A DNA stretch of 64,000 nt from Reyranella sp. CPCC 100927 (GCF_007859315.1 NZ_VOHA01000001.1:806001-870000), one strand, 5' to 3'; numbered from the stretch's first letter, positions 7,630 to 15,675 are shown. The notes: generated from the letters alone by a model not told the origin. Made by a program: numbers and translations.

Positions 7630-8904
7630 ATGTCGGCGTTGCACATCACGATGGCGGCGCTGCCGCTGCTTTTTCTGGTGTTCGGCTATCCCTTCGCGCT
7701 GGTCCTGCTGGCCACGGTAACGGTGGCGCTGGCCTTCGTGATCGATATCCCCGCCGATCTGCTGCATCAGGCGATCTTCAGTTCGCTCAACAAGTATGCG
7801 CTGATCACCGTGCCGTTCTTCGTCTTCGCCGGGGACCTGATGGCGCGGGGCGGTGTGTCCGAGCGCCTTGTCGCCTGGGTGGGTGCGATCATCGGCGGCG
7901 TCCGCGGTTATCTGCCGTTGACGGTGTTGGGCACGAACGTGGTGTTTTCCGCGATCTCCGGCTCGACTTCGGCTGCCGTCGCGGCCGTCGGCAGCATGAC
8001 GTACAAGCAGCTGCGCCAGACGGGCTATAGCGAGCGCTATGCCTCGGGTCTGCTTGTTTCCGCCGGCGCGATGGACAACCTGATCCCGCCATCGATCGGG
8101 TTCATCCTCTATAGCGCCGCTTCCGATACGTCGGTCCTGCGCCTGTTCACCGCCGGCATTGTGCCCGGCTTGCTGCTCGCGGCCGCCTTTGCCGCCCTGG
8201 TTTACGGTCGCGCGCTGCTGAACGAAGAGCGGCCGCAAACCCGGTTTACCTGGCAACGGTTCCTGGCGGCGACGCGCGCGGGCATCTGGTCGATCCTCGC
8301 GCCGGTCGTCGTGTTGGGCGGCTTGTACGGCGGCCTGTTCTCGCCGACCGAAGCGGCCGGCGTAGCCTGCGTCTATGCCATGATCATCGCCTGCTTCGTC
8401 TATCGCAAACTGACGTTTCGCGGCATTCTTGACTCGGCGGCGCGATCGGCACGGCTTACCGGACAGGTTTTCATCATCGTGGCCGTGGCCGGTGTCTACT
8501 CATGGCTGCTCACGGTCAGCGGCACGTCGGATGCCGCCACCCAGTTCATCGGCGGATTGCAGGTTCCGGCCTGGACCGTGCTGCTCGCCATCAACATCTT
8601 CCTTCTGGTGGTCGGCTGTTTCATCGACACGGCGTCGGCCATCCTGGTCCTGACGCCGCTGCTGGTGCCCATCGCCCGTTCGATCGGAGTCGATCCGATC
8701 CACTTCGGCGTCATCCTGGTCATGAACCTCAGCCTGGGGACGTTCACGCCGCCGTTCGGCGTCAACCTTTTCGTGGCGCAAGCGGTGCTCAAGGTGAACG
8801 TGCGTGAGATGTACATCGGTGTCGTCCCGTTCTTCCTGGTGGCGCTGATCGCCCTGCAACTGGTGACGTCGTTTCCGATCCTCTCTCTGTGGGCATTCCA
8901 GTAG
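7630..8904 (+). CDS. TRAP transporter large permease subunit (DctM family)
   Basis: This 424-residue protein starts at the ATG 7630, two bases after dctQ. It is very hydrophobic with about 12 helices. DctM hallmarks include KYALITVPFFVFAGDLMARGG near the start, the GTNVVFSAISGSTSAAVAAVG loop, NLIPPSIGFILYS and, in the second half, FTPPFGVNLFV. It forms the ion-coupled channel of the TRAP system, driven by Na+ or H+. It completes a PQM operon that leads, after a repeat element, to the amidohydrolase gene. Confidence 0.9.
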   Translation: MSALHITMAALPLLFLVFGYPFALVLLATVTVALAFVIDIPADLLHQAIFSSLNKYALITVPFFVFAGDLMARGGVSERLVAWVGAIIGGVRGYLPLTVLGTNVVFSAISGSTSAAVAAVGSMTYKQLRQTGYSERYASGLLVSAGAMDNLIPPSIGFILYSAASDTSVLRLFTAGIVPGLLLAAAFAALVYGRALLNEERPQTRFTWQRFLAATRAGIWSILAPVVVLGGLYGGLFSPTEAAGVACVYAMIIACFVYRKLTFRGILDSAARSARLTGQVFIIVAVAGVYSWLLTVSGTSDAATQFIGGLQVPAWTVLLAINIFLLVVGCFIDTASAILVLTPLLVPIARSIGVDPIHFGVILVMNLSLGTFTPPFGVNLFVAQAVLKVNVREMYIGVVPFFLVALIALQLVTSFPILSLWAFQ

Positions 8905-8916
8905 ACCTGGATAAAA

Positions 8917-9001
8917 CCTGGGAGCGCGGGCCTCCGGCCCGCTCATGTCAGGGAAAGCCAAGCTCTCGCCTTGATGCGGGCGAGACGCCCGCGCTCCCAG
9001 G
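8917..9001. repeat. Cloverleaf-like palindromic intergenic repeat
   Basis: CCTGGGAGCGCGGGC at 8917-8931 pairs perfectly with GCCCGCGCTCCCAGG at 8987-9001. Inside lie two smaller hairpins, GCGGGCC/GGCCCGC (8926-8942) and GCGGGC/GCCCGC (8976-8992). This matches the general form of REP-like elements scattered in proteobacterial genomes. It separates the TRAP permease gene from the amidohydrolase, where it could end or weaken transcription. Confidence 0.65.
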
Positions 9002-9069
9002 ATTTCTTTTGTCTGCGATACGCTCTAGCTTTAACGCCGTGTTTGCAGACATGGCTGGCGGAGTCCGTG

Positions 9070-10302
9070 ATGTCCCAGGTGTTGTTCCGTAACATCTCGC
9101 TGCTCGATCCGCGGTGGAACGAACCGCGTGGCGGCTACGAGGTTCTGGTCGAGGGCGAGACGATCCGCGAGGTGTCGGACCGGCCGATCCGGGCGCCCGG
9201 CGCCCGGGTCGTCGATGGCGGCGGGCGCACCCTGCTGCCCGGCCTGATCGACTGCCATGTGCACACCATGCACAGCGAGGTCTATGTCAACCGGCTGGAG
9301 ACCGTGCCGCTGACCTTGATGGCGGCGCATGCCGCCGAGCGGCTGAAGCGCATGCTGGATCGCGGTTTCACCACGGTGCGCGACGCCGGCGGCGCCGACT
9401 GGGGCATCAAGGCGGCGCTTGAGGCGGGCCTGATCCCCGGCCCGCGGCTTTTCATCTCCGGCCGCTCGATCGGCCCGACGGGCGGGCACAACGACCGCAA
9501 CCGTCGCACCCAGATCGAGCCGGTGTGCAACTGCTGCAATGCCATGGTGTTCCTTCGCAGCATCGCCGACGGCGCTGACGAGGTGCGCAAGGCGGCGCGC
9601 GAGCAGCTGCGCCAGGGTGCCGACCAAGTGAAGTTCATGGTCTCGGGCGGCGTGGCCTCGCCCTACGATCCGCTGGAAAGCCGGCAGTTCACGGTCGAGG
9701 AGATGTCGGCCGGGGTCGAGGAGGCCGTGGCCTTCGGCCGCTATGCGCTGGCGCATGCCTATACGCCCGAGGCCATCACGCGCGCGATGACCGCGGGCGT
9801 GCGCACCATCGAGCACGGCAACCTGGTCGATGCCCAGGCGGCGGCGCTGATGGCATCGAAGGGCGCCTACATGGTGCCCAATCTCGTGGCGTACGTGGTG
9901 ATGAAGGAACGTGCCGCATCCTACGGCATGACCGCCGATATGCTCGACAAGAACGAGCACGTGCTGAAGTCAGGCTACGCCGAACTGGAATTGTGCCGTG
10001 CCGCCGGCGTGAAGATGGGCTACGGTTCCGACCTGCTGGGGGCCTTGGAGAACGAGCAGAGCCGCGAGTTCCTGATCCGCCGCGAGGTGATGCCGGCGAT
10101 CGACGTGCTGCGCTCGGCCACCCTGGTGGGGGCCGAGATCGTGCGCCGTGAGGGCAAGCTCGGCGTGATCGAGCCTGGCGCCTTCGCCGACCTGCTGCTG
10201 GTCGACGGTGATCCGCTCAAGGATTTCGGCTGCCTGCAGGATGGCGGGGCTCACTTTGCCGCGATCATGAAGGGTGGTGCGTTCCACAAGTACGCGGTCT
10301 GA
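9070..10302 (+). CDS. Metal-dependent amidohydrolase (prolidase/imidazolonepropionase-like), copy 1
   Basis: The 410-residue protein shows a full amidohydrolase site: His63 and His65 in DCHVH, Lys188 in QVKFMVSGGV (likely the carboxylated lysine), His229 in LAHAYTPEA, His249 in IEHGN and Asp321 in GYGSDLLG. This pattern fits the binuclear Xaa-Pro dipeptidase-like branch that cleaves amide or N-acyl amino acid bonds. A CNCC cluster (153-156) is unusual and is shared with the paralogue at 27.9 kb. There is no signal peptide, so it acts in the cytosol, probably on what the upstream TRAP system imports. The start at 9070 was chosen because it aligns residue for residue with the paralogue. Confidence 0.88.
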   Translation: MSQVLFRNISLLDPRWNEPRGGYEVLVEGETIREVSDRPIRAPGARVVDGGGRTLLPGLIDCHVHTMHSEVYVNRLETVPLTLMAAHAAERLKRMLDRGFTTVRDAGGADWGIKAALEAGLIPGPRLFISGRSIGPTGGHNDRNRRTQIEPVCNCCNAMVFLRSIADGADEVRKAAREQLRQGADQVKFMVSGGVASPYDPLESRQFTVEEMSAGVEEAVAFGRYALAHAYTPEAITRAMTAGVRTIEHGNLVDAQAAALMASKGAYMVPNLVAYVVMKERAASYGMTADMLDKNEHVLKSGYAELELCRAAGVKMGYGSDLLGALENEQSREFLIRREVMPAIDVLRSATLVGAEIVRREGKLGVIEPGAFADLLLVDGDPLKDFGCLQDGGAHFAAIMKGGAFHKYAV

Positions 10303-10350
10303 TCCACCGGTGTGGAGTCCGGCTCAAGATCGCTTACCTGTCGCTAGCGC

Positions 10351-11751
10351 TCATGGCAGTCCGACGGCCAGGCCATACGCCACGCCGGCCAGCGAACAGG
10401 CGATGAGCACTGGGATCATCCCGCTTTTGAATAGGAACACGGCGATGACCGCGCCGGTCGTAAGGATGAGCGAGGGCTGATTGACCGAGGCGAGCACCGG
10501 CACCTCGACCGACAGGCCGAGCCAGTGCATAGGGACGAGCTCGGCAAAAAGCACATGCAGCGCGAACCAGATCGCAAGGTTGAGGATCACGCCGACAACC
10601 GCCGCCGTGATCGCCCCCAGAGCGGAAGACAAAGCCTTGTTGCCGCGCAATGCCTCGACAAACGGCGCGCCGAAGAAGATCCAGAGAAAGCAGGGGGTGA
10701 ATGTTACCCACGTCGTGAGAATGCCGCCCAAGGTGCCGGCGATCATCGGATGCAGGGCGCCGGGTTCCCGGAATGCCGCCAGGAAGCCCACGAACTGCGT
10801 TACCATGATCAGCGGACCGGGCGTGGTTTCGGCCATGCCCAGGCCGTCGAGCATCTCGCCGGGGCGCAGCCAGCCATAGTGATCGACGGCCTGCTGTGCC
10901 ACATAGGCCAGCACTGCATAGGCGCCGCCGAAGGTGACGATGGCCATCTCGCTGAAGAAGATGGCGATCTTGCTGAAGACGTTGTCGTCGCCAAGGACGA
11001 CCAGCAGCCCCGCCACGGGTACCAGCCAGAGCAGCAGGAAGGCTCCCGTGATGCACAACGACCAGCGCAGCGACGGCCGGGCATGCGCCGGTGTGACCTC
11101 GCCCAGCACCGAGTCGGCGTCGGCGATCTGCTTGTCGCCGACCTTGCCATGGCCGCCGCCGGCCAGGAATGCTGGAATACCGGCGCGCCCGCCGCCAAAA
11201 CCGATGAGGCCGGCGGCCAGGATGATGAGGGGGAAGGGCGCATCGTAGAAGAAGATGGCGACAAAGGCTGCCGCGGCGATCGCCATCATCGTGGTGTTCT
11301 TCAGCGCACGGCGACCGACACGCACCACGGCTTCGAGCACGATGGCGAGCACGGCGGCTTTGAGCCCGAAGAATAGCGCCTGGATTGCCCCGACGTTGCC
11401 CAGGCCGGCGTAGATCCAGCTCAGCACCATGATGGCGATGAAGCCGGGCAGTACGAACAACGAGCCTGCGACCAGGCCGCCCTTCGTCTTGTGCATCAGC
11501 CAGCCGATGTAGATGGCAAGTTGCTGCGCTTCGGGGCCGGGCAGCAGCGTGCAGTAGTTCAGGGCCTGCAGGAAGCGTGCCTCGCCGATCCAGCGCTTCT
11601 CCTCGACGATGATGCGATGCATCACCGCGATCTGTCCCGCCGGTCCGCCGAAGCTCAACGCCGCGACACGAGCCCAGACCCCCATCGCCTCGCCGAAGGT
11701 GGGGTATGCCGGCCCGGCTGCGCCCGCATCCTCGACCGCGGGCGTGGTCAC
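10351..11751 (-). CDS. chrA: Chromate transporter ChrA
   Basis: This 466-residue protein has two related halves, each a CHR domain. The first half begins FGEAMGVWARVAALSFGGPA and contains LNYCTLLPGPEAQQLAIYIG, the family signature. The second contains FFSEMAIVTFGGAYAVLAYV and the matching AETTPGPLIMV. About ten to twelve hydrophobic segments are seen. ChrA exports chromate from the cytosol using the proton gradient. Its GTG start overlaps the chrB stop by four bases (11748-11751), so the two are translationally coupled. The gene is convergent with the amidohydrolase. Confidence 0.93.
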   Translation of the reverse strand: MTTPAVEDAGAAGPAYPTFGEAMGVWARVAALSFGGPAGQIAVMHRIIVEEKRWIGEARFLQALNYCTLLPGPEAQQLAIYIGWLMHKTKGGLVAGSLFVLPGFIAIMVLSWIYAGLGNVGAIQALFFGLKAAVLAIVLEAVVRVGRRALKNTTMMAIAAAAFVAIFFYDAPFPLIILAAGLIGFGGGRAGIPAFLAGGGHGKVGDKQIADADSVLGEVTPAHARPSLRWSLCITGAFLLLWLVPVAGLLVVLGDDNVFSKIAIFFSEMAIVTFGGAYAVLAYVAQQAVDHYGWLRPGEMLDGLGMAETTPGPLIMVTQFVGFLAAFREPGALHPMIAGTLGGILTTWVTFTPCFLWIFFGAPFVEALRGNKALSSALGAITAAVVGVILNLAIWFALHVLFAELVPMHWLGLSVEVPVLASVNQPSLILTTGAVIAVFLFKSGMIPVLIACSLAGVAYGLAVGLP

Positions 11752-12728
11752 TTCTTCTTCCCCTTCTTCGCCGCGGCAGTGAAGGCCTCGTAGAGGCCGT
11801 CGAACAGGTCGCCACCGCGTGCCAGGCGTGCCGCGTCGTCGAGCGGACCACGCGCGAGGGCATTCATCAGGGTGGCGACGCCGGCGGTTTCCGGTCGCTC
11901 GTAGCGATCGTCTTTCAGGTCGATGTCATGCACCACTTCGCCAATGGCCGTGAGTGCCGGATCGTCGAATGACGCACGGCGCAACAGCGTCTCGAAAGTG
12001 CAGCGATCGCCCTCGTGCGTGAACTCGGCCTCGAACATGTCGAAGCGCAGCTCATCCGGCTCGGGTTTGTAGCCGCGACCGTCGACGAACTTGAAGCGCG
12101 CCTGCGGATCGATGAAGCGGCGGATAAGCCAGGCGCTGGCGATCCGGTCCACTGCGACGTTCCGACGGGTCACCCATGTGTGGTTGAGCCAAAGCCTGAC
12201 CGCGGCGTCGATGCTCATGGCCGGTGCCTCCCGATCGGCGTCGCCAGCCAGGCGGCGCTGCAGGTCTTCAAGGATGCCGGCTGCGGTAACGCGGCCGGTG
12301 GTGCCAAAAAAGTCGATCGCGGCGACCTTCTCGGCACGCTTGGCCAGCCGATCGATCCGCGTGCGGGCGTCATCGGCCGAGAGGTCTCGCCAACCGTCGC
12401 CAAGCTGGCGCGCCTCGGCCACGATCTCGTCCCAGTCGGCCGTGCGCGCCGCGTCGAAGAGCGCGATCACTTGCTGATCAGAAAGTCCGTCGACGAAGCG
12501 TGCCTCTACGATCGTGGCCTCCCCACCGCCGGCCACGATCTCCTTCGTCAGCCACTGGAAATCCTCCAGTGCGTCGTCGTTCGCCGGCAGCGCATAGACC
12601 GAGTTCTTCACCGCGACGGCACCCAGACCCTGCAGCCGCCGCCAGATCTTCACCCGGAAATAAGCGGGTTGCGGCGGCAACTGATGCAGCAGCAGAAGCC
12701 AGGTACGGCTGTCGGATGTCTCGCTCAC
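11748..12728 (-). CDS. chrB: Chromate resistance regulator/effector ChrB
   Basis: From the GTG at 12728 the protein has 326 residues. The N-terminal half opens with WLLLLHQLPPQPAYFRVK and KNSVYALP, as in ChrB proteins that sense chromate. The C-terminal half, from about 185, has VAVDRIASAWLIRRFIDPQ, GDRCTFETLL and DPALTAIGEVVHDIDL, the ChrB C-terminal domain. A Lys-rich tail ends the protein. In other bacteria ChrB represses or activates chrA in response to chromate. A GTG at 12779 would add 17 residues and is less likely. A promoter-like pair sits just upstream, so the message may be leaderless. Confidence 0.88.
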   Translation of the reverse strand: MSETSDSRTWLLLLHQLPPQPAYFRVKIWRRLQGLGAVAVKNSVYALPANDDALEDFQWLTKEIVAGGGEATIVEARFVDGLSDQQVIALFDAARTADWDEIVAEARQLGDGWRDLSADDARTRIDRLAKRAEKVAAIDFFGTTGRVTAAGILEDLQRRLAGDADREAPAMSIDAAVRLWLNHTWVTRRNVAVDRIASAWLIRRFIDPQARFKFVDGRGYKPEPDELRFDMFEAEFTHEGDRCTFETLLRRASFDDPALTAIGEVVHDIDLKDDRYERPETAGVATLMNALARGPLDDAARLARGGDLFDGLYEAFTAAAKKGKKK

Positions 12729-12735
12729 ATCTTCG

Positions 12736-12763
12736 TGTATAACATATGTTTCTATAAAAGCAA
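12736..12763 (-). promoter_or_regulatory. Candidate chrB promoter with palindromic operator
   Basis: Read on the minus strand, TTGCTT (12763-12758) and TATACA (12741-12736) are spaced 16 bases apart. The spacer holds the 10-base palindrome AACATATGTT (12741-12750), a good position for a repressor such as ChrB. The transcription start would fall at about 12729-12728, on the GTG start codon, implying a leaderless message. The divergent superoxide dismutase gene may share the operator. Confidence 0.45.
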
Positions 12764-12821
12764 CACTTGTATCATGCACGTTGCACGCTTACCGTTCCGG
12801 CCGCTTCAGGGAGGAAGACCG

Positions 12822-13775
12822 ATGGTCCGCCACGTCCGCGCCCTGCCGTTCAAGCCGTCGCGTTTGCATGGTCTGTCACTGCGCCTGATCGCCAGTCACT
12901 ACGAGAACAACTATGGCGGCGCGGTGCGGCGGTTGAACGCCATCCGCGCGCAACTCGACGCAGTGGACGTCACCGCCACGCCCGGCTTTGCCCTCAACGG
13001 GGTGAAGCGTGAGGAACTCATCGCCGCCAATTCGGCTGACCTGCATGAACTGTACTTCGATGGCCTGGGCGGTGACGGAACGGTTCCTGCAAAGATGGGG
13101 GCCGCACTGGCGCGCGACTTCGGCTCAACCAACGCTTGGCATCACGACTTCGTCGCCATGGGCAAGGCATTGAGCGGCGGCTCCGGGTGGGTGCTGCTGA
13201 GTCTGTCTCTGTCCGACGGCAAGCTGCGCAACATGTGGGCGGCAGATCACGCGCACAGCATCGCGCTCGGTGTCCCCGTCCTGGCGCTCGACATGTACGA
13301 GCATGCCTATCACCTCGATTTCGGCGCCGATGCCGGCGCTTACGTCGAGGCATTCATGGCCAACATCGCGTGGGACCGTATCGCGCGGCGTCACGCGGTC
13401 GTCGCTGCCTCGTTCGCCGCGATGACCAGCCCGATGTCCGATGAGATCGACGGCGTACCGGTTGTCGATGTCGATACGGCGCGCACACTGGTCAACGACC
13501 CGACCGTTGCCGTGATCGACGCGCGCATGGAGGACGACTATGCCTTCCAGCGCACGATTCTTCCGCGCGCGCGTCATTTCGCGCCCGAGAAGCTCGACGC
13601 GCTGGCCGCGGCGGTGCCGGCCGGCGGCAAGGCGCTGGTCTATTGCGCCTATGGCTTCGAAATCGGCCGCACTGCCGCGCGGCGCCTGCGGCAGCAGGGT
13701 GTCGATGCCGTCGTCGTGCGCGGTGGCATCGGTGCGTGGCGCGCCGACGGCCTACCGACAGAACCGGCATTGTAG
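12822..13775 (+). CDS. Fe/Mn superoxide dismutase fused to a rhodanese domain (ChrC-like)
   Basis: The 317-residue protein starts at an ATG with GGAGGAAG upstream. Residues 1-190 form an Fe/Mn superoxide dismutase: His26 (SHYENNY), His75 (LHELYF), Asp157 and His161 (LDMYEHAYHLDFG) are the four metal ligands. Residues 210-317 form a rhodanese domain with the catalytic-loop Cys275 in VYCAYGFEIGR and an ending GGIGAWRADGLP. The dismutase part corresponds to ChrC of chromate operons and would remove superoxide made during chromate reduction. The rhodanese part suggests sulfur transfer or thiol repair. It is divergent from chrB and leads into the lone ChrB-domain gene. Confidence 0.88.
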   Translation: MVRHVRALPFKPSRLHGLSLRLIASHYENNYGGAVRRLNAIRAQLDAVDVTATPGFALNGVKREELIAANSADLHELYFDGLGGDGTVPAKMGAALARDFGSTNAWHHDFVAMGKALSGGSGWVLLSLSLSDGKLRNMWAADHAHSIALGVPVLALDMYEHAYHLDFGADAGAYVEAFMANIAWDRIARRHAVVAASFAAMTSPMSDEIDGVPVVDVDTARTLVNDPTVAVIDARMEDDYAFQRTILPRARHFAPEKLDALAAAVPAGGKALVYCAYGFEIGRTAARRLRQQGVDAVVVRGGIGAWRADGLPTEPAL

Positions 13776-13795
13776 GCAAGAAACGGGAGACCATT

Positions 13796-14248
13796 ATGAA
13801 ATGGGTGACTCGTGAACGACCTAAGATCGACCGGCTGGCCTGCCCTTGGCTGATCGCGCGCTTCGTCGACAAGGAGGCTGAGTTCCTCTACGTGCCGCCG
13901 GCCGAGGTGGCGGTAACCGCCACCAAGACCGGCGCCATTCCCTATGATGTGCCCGGTGTGAAGTTCAGTCACGTCGGCGAGCAATGCAGCTTCGACGCCA
14001 TTCTCGCCGCATACGGCCTCGATGAGCCGGCGTTGCATCATCTCGCCACCATCGTGCGTGGCGCCGATACGTCGCGCCTGGATCTCGCGCCGCAGTCATC
14101 CGGCCTGTTCGCGATTTCGCTCGGCTTGTCGTCGGTGTTTGCTGACGACCACGCCATGCTGCGCTGGGCGATGACCATGTATGACGCGCTCTACGCCTGG
14201 TGCCGCGACCACCAGGGCGAGACGCACGCCTGGCCGCCAAAGATCTGA
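13796..14248 (+). CDS. Stand-alone ChrB C-terminal domain protein
   Basis: This 150-residue protein aligns with the C-terminal half of the nearby ChrB. It has KIDRLACPWLIARFVDKEAEF, where ChrB has VDRIASAWLIRRFIDPQARF. It also has GEQCSFDAILAAYGLDEPAL, where ChrB has GDRCTFETLLRRASFDDPAL. It begins 20 bases after the dismutase-rhodanese gene and is probably co-transcribed. Its own role is unknown; the family is often tied to chromate resistance. It keeps Cys16 and Cys63 and contains the HLATIVRGAD motif that replaces ChrB's GEVVHDIDL. Confidence 0.85.
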   Translation: MKWVTRERPKIDRLACPWLIARFVDKEAEFLYVPPAEVAVTATKTGAIPYDVPGVKFSHVGEQCSFDAILAAYGLDEPALHHLATIVRGADTSRLDLAPQSSGLFAISLGLSSVFADDHAMLRWAMTMYDALYAWCRDHQGETHAWPPKI

Positions 14249-14250
14249 GT

Positions 14251-14269
14251 AAGCGCCGTCGGCGCGCTT
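14251..14269. terminator. Possible bidirectional stem-loop between convergent genes
   Basis: AAGCGCC and GGCGCGCTT form a compact stem (one bulged G) around a three-base loop, placed directly after the stop of the ChrB-domain gene and before the convergent TetR gene. No clear T-run follows, so this is only a weak terminator candidate. Confidence 0.3.
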
Positions 14270-14367
14270 GTCCGTGACCGTCTCAGTGAGCGGCGTCAAC
14301 CGATGCACGGCATGTCGCCCGTGAGCGCGCAGCGGGGACCCGCTCTGGTGAGAAGAACACGCTCCGG

Positions 14368-14925
14368 TCACGGTGCCAGCAAACGTCGCAGCGTGTGGCG
14401 CACGATGTTGAGCGGTTCGGGGCCCCGCTCGATTTTCGCGGAGAGCACGGCGCCTTCCCAAAGTGCCAGAACCGTGCGCGCGAGCTCCGCGACGGGTACG
14501 TCGGTCCGCACGCTGCCGTCGCGCTGGCCGTCCGCCAGGCATCGGGCGAGCGCCTCCGTCCACTGGCGCCAGAGGCGAGACAAGTCCTTGTGGAAGGCGT
14601 CGAGCTGCGCGAGTTCGGCCGTGAAGTTGCCGAGGAGGCAGCCATTCTCGCTGTAGCCGAGGGCTGCGAAGTGGCGGTCGATCCGCTCAAGCCCGGGAAG
14701 GCTCGTGTCCTGCAGCAAGGCGCGGGCCTCGGCACGGTCCTCCGAATAGCGCGCCAGGGCGGCCAGGCCGAGCGCGTCCTTGCTCTCGAAGTGGCTGTAG
14801 AAGGAGCCTTTCGGCACGCCGGCCGCCGAGACGATCTCCTGGACTCCGGTCGCGTGGTAGCCGCGGCGATGAAAAGCGGCGAGGCCAGCGTCGAGCAGTG
14901 TTTGTTTATGGTTGGGCTTGGGCAT
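14368..14925 (-). CDS. TetR/AcrR family regulator
   Basis: The 185-residue protein has the TetR helix-turn-helix at about residues 5-50 (LLDAGLAAFHRRGYHATGVQ, then GVPKGSFYSHFESKDAL). The C-terminal half is a helical ligand domain containing NGCLLGNFTAEL, which resembles regulators that respond to electrophiles or N-ethylmaleimide. It is the last gene of a GST-SDR-TetR set, starting six bases after the SDR stop. A 12-base palindrome in the promoter of the first gene (16349-16360) is its probable binding site, so it likely represses its own operon. Confidence 0.85.
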   Translation of the reverse strand: MPKPNHKQTLLDAGLAAFHRRGYHATGVQEIVSAAGVPKGSFYSHFESKDALGLAALARYSEDRAEARALLQDTSLPGLERIDRHFAALGYSENGCLLGNFTAELAQLDAFHKDLSRLWRQWTEALARCLADGQRDGSVRTDVPVAELARTVLALWEGAVLSAKIERGPEPLNIVRHTLRRLLAP

Positions 14926-14931
14926 GGGCGA

Positions 14932-15675
14932 TCAATTCAGGGTCCAGTTCTCAGCAAAAGGCCGGATGACGTGGTCGAAGGACCAGGTGGAGGGGTGCTG
15001 ATGGGCGATGTGATAGACCTCGTCCGCGATGGCGTCGGGATGCGCGAAATAGTCATCCCGATCATATGGCCAGTCCGCCGGCGGCCTGATGCCCCGTGCT
15101 CCCCGTGCGCTCGCGAGCCAGGGGGCATCGATCGCAGCGTCGATCGTAATGTAACCGACATGCACGCGCTTGGGCCCCAGATCCTTCGAGAGGGACTGGG
15201 CGAGAATGCGCTGGGCGGCTTTTGTCGGCGCAAAGGCCGGTCGCATCGGGATACCCCGGAACGACGAGGTGTTTCCGGTGACCATGATGGCGCCTTCGCC
15301 GCGGTCGATCATCGCGGGTACAAGCTTTTGCACCAGAAAGAACAGCGATGTCGTGTTGACCCGAAAATTTCGCTCAAGATCATCGACCGACGCCTCGAGG
15401 ATCTTGGCGAACGTAGCCGCGACGGCGTTGTGGATGAGCACATGGGGTGCTCCGAGCTCGGCCTGCACACGCTCGATTGTCGCGCCGAGCTTGTCGAGAT
15501 CGGCGACGTCGCAGGGATAGCCACGCGCACGGGGTATCTCGGTCTCGAGCTCTGCAAGCCGTTCGGCATTGCGCGCGATCATCGCGACGCGATATCCGCT
15601 GTGCGAGAAGCGCCGGCAGAGCGCGGCGCCGGTCGCGCCGCCGACACCGACGATGAGAGCGATCCGATCCGTCAT
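14932..15675 (-). CDS. Short-chain dehydrogenase/reductase family protein
   Basis: From the ATG at 15675, with GGAGGAAAGC upstream, the protein has 247 residues. The N-terminus IALIVGVGGATGAAL is a nucleotide-binding Rossmann loop, and HNAVAATF takes the place of the usual NNAG. The catalytic YxxxK motif reads FAPTK (Phe148, Lys152), so the catalytic tyrosine is missing. Ser137-Ser138 come from the NTSSFRG segment. Related SDRs with this change exist, so it may bind NAD(P) without classical dehydrogenase chemistry. It lies between the GST and TetR genes. Confidence 0.8.
   Translation of the reverse strand: MTDRIALIVGVGGATGAALCRRFSHSGYRVAMIARNAERLAELETEIPRARGYPCDVADLDKLGATIERVQAELGAPHVLIHNAVAATFAKILEASVDDLERNFRVNTTSLFFLVQKLVPAMIDRGEGAIMVTGNTSSFRGIPMRPAFAPTKAAQRILAQSLSKDLGPKRVHVGYITIDAAIDAPWLASARGARGIRPPADWPYDRDDYFAHPDAIADEVYHIAHQHPSTWSFDHVIRPFAENWTLN

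Noticed and set aside
8917-9001. tRNA or other structured RNA gene
   Set aside because: The fold is a palindromic repeat, and the anticodon arm, T-loop GTTCRA and CCA-type end are missing.
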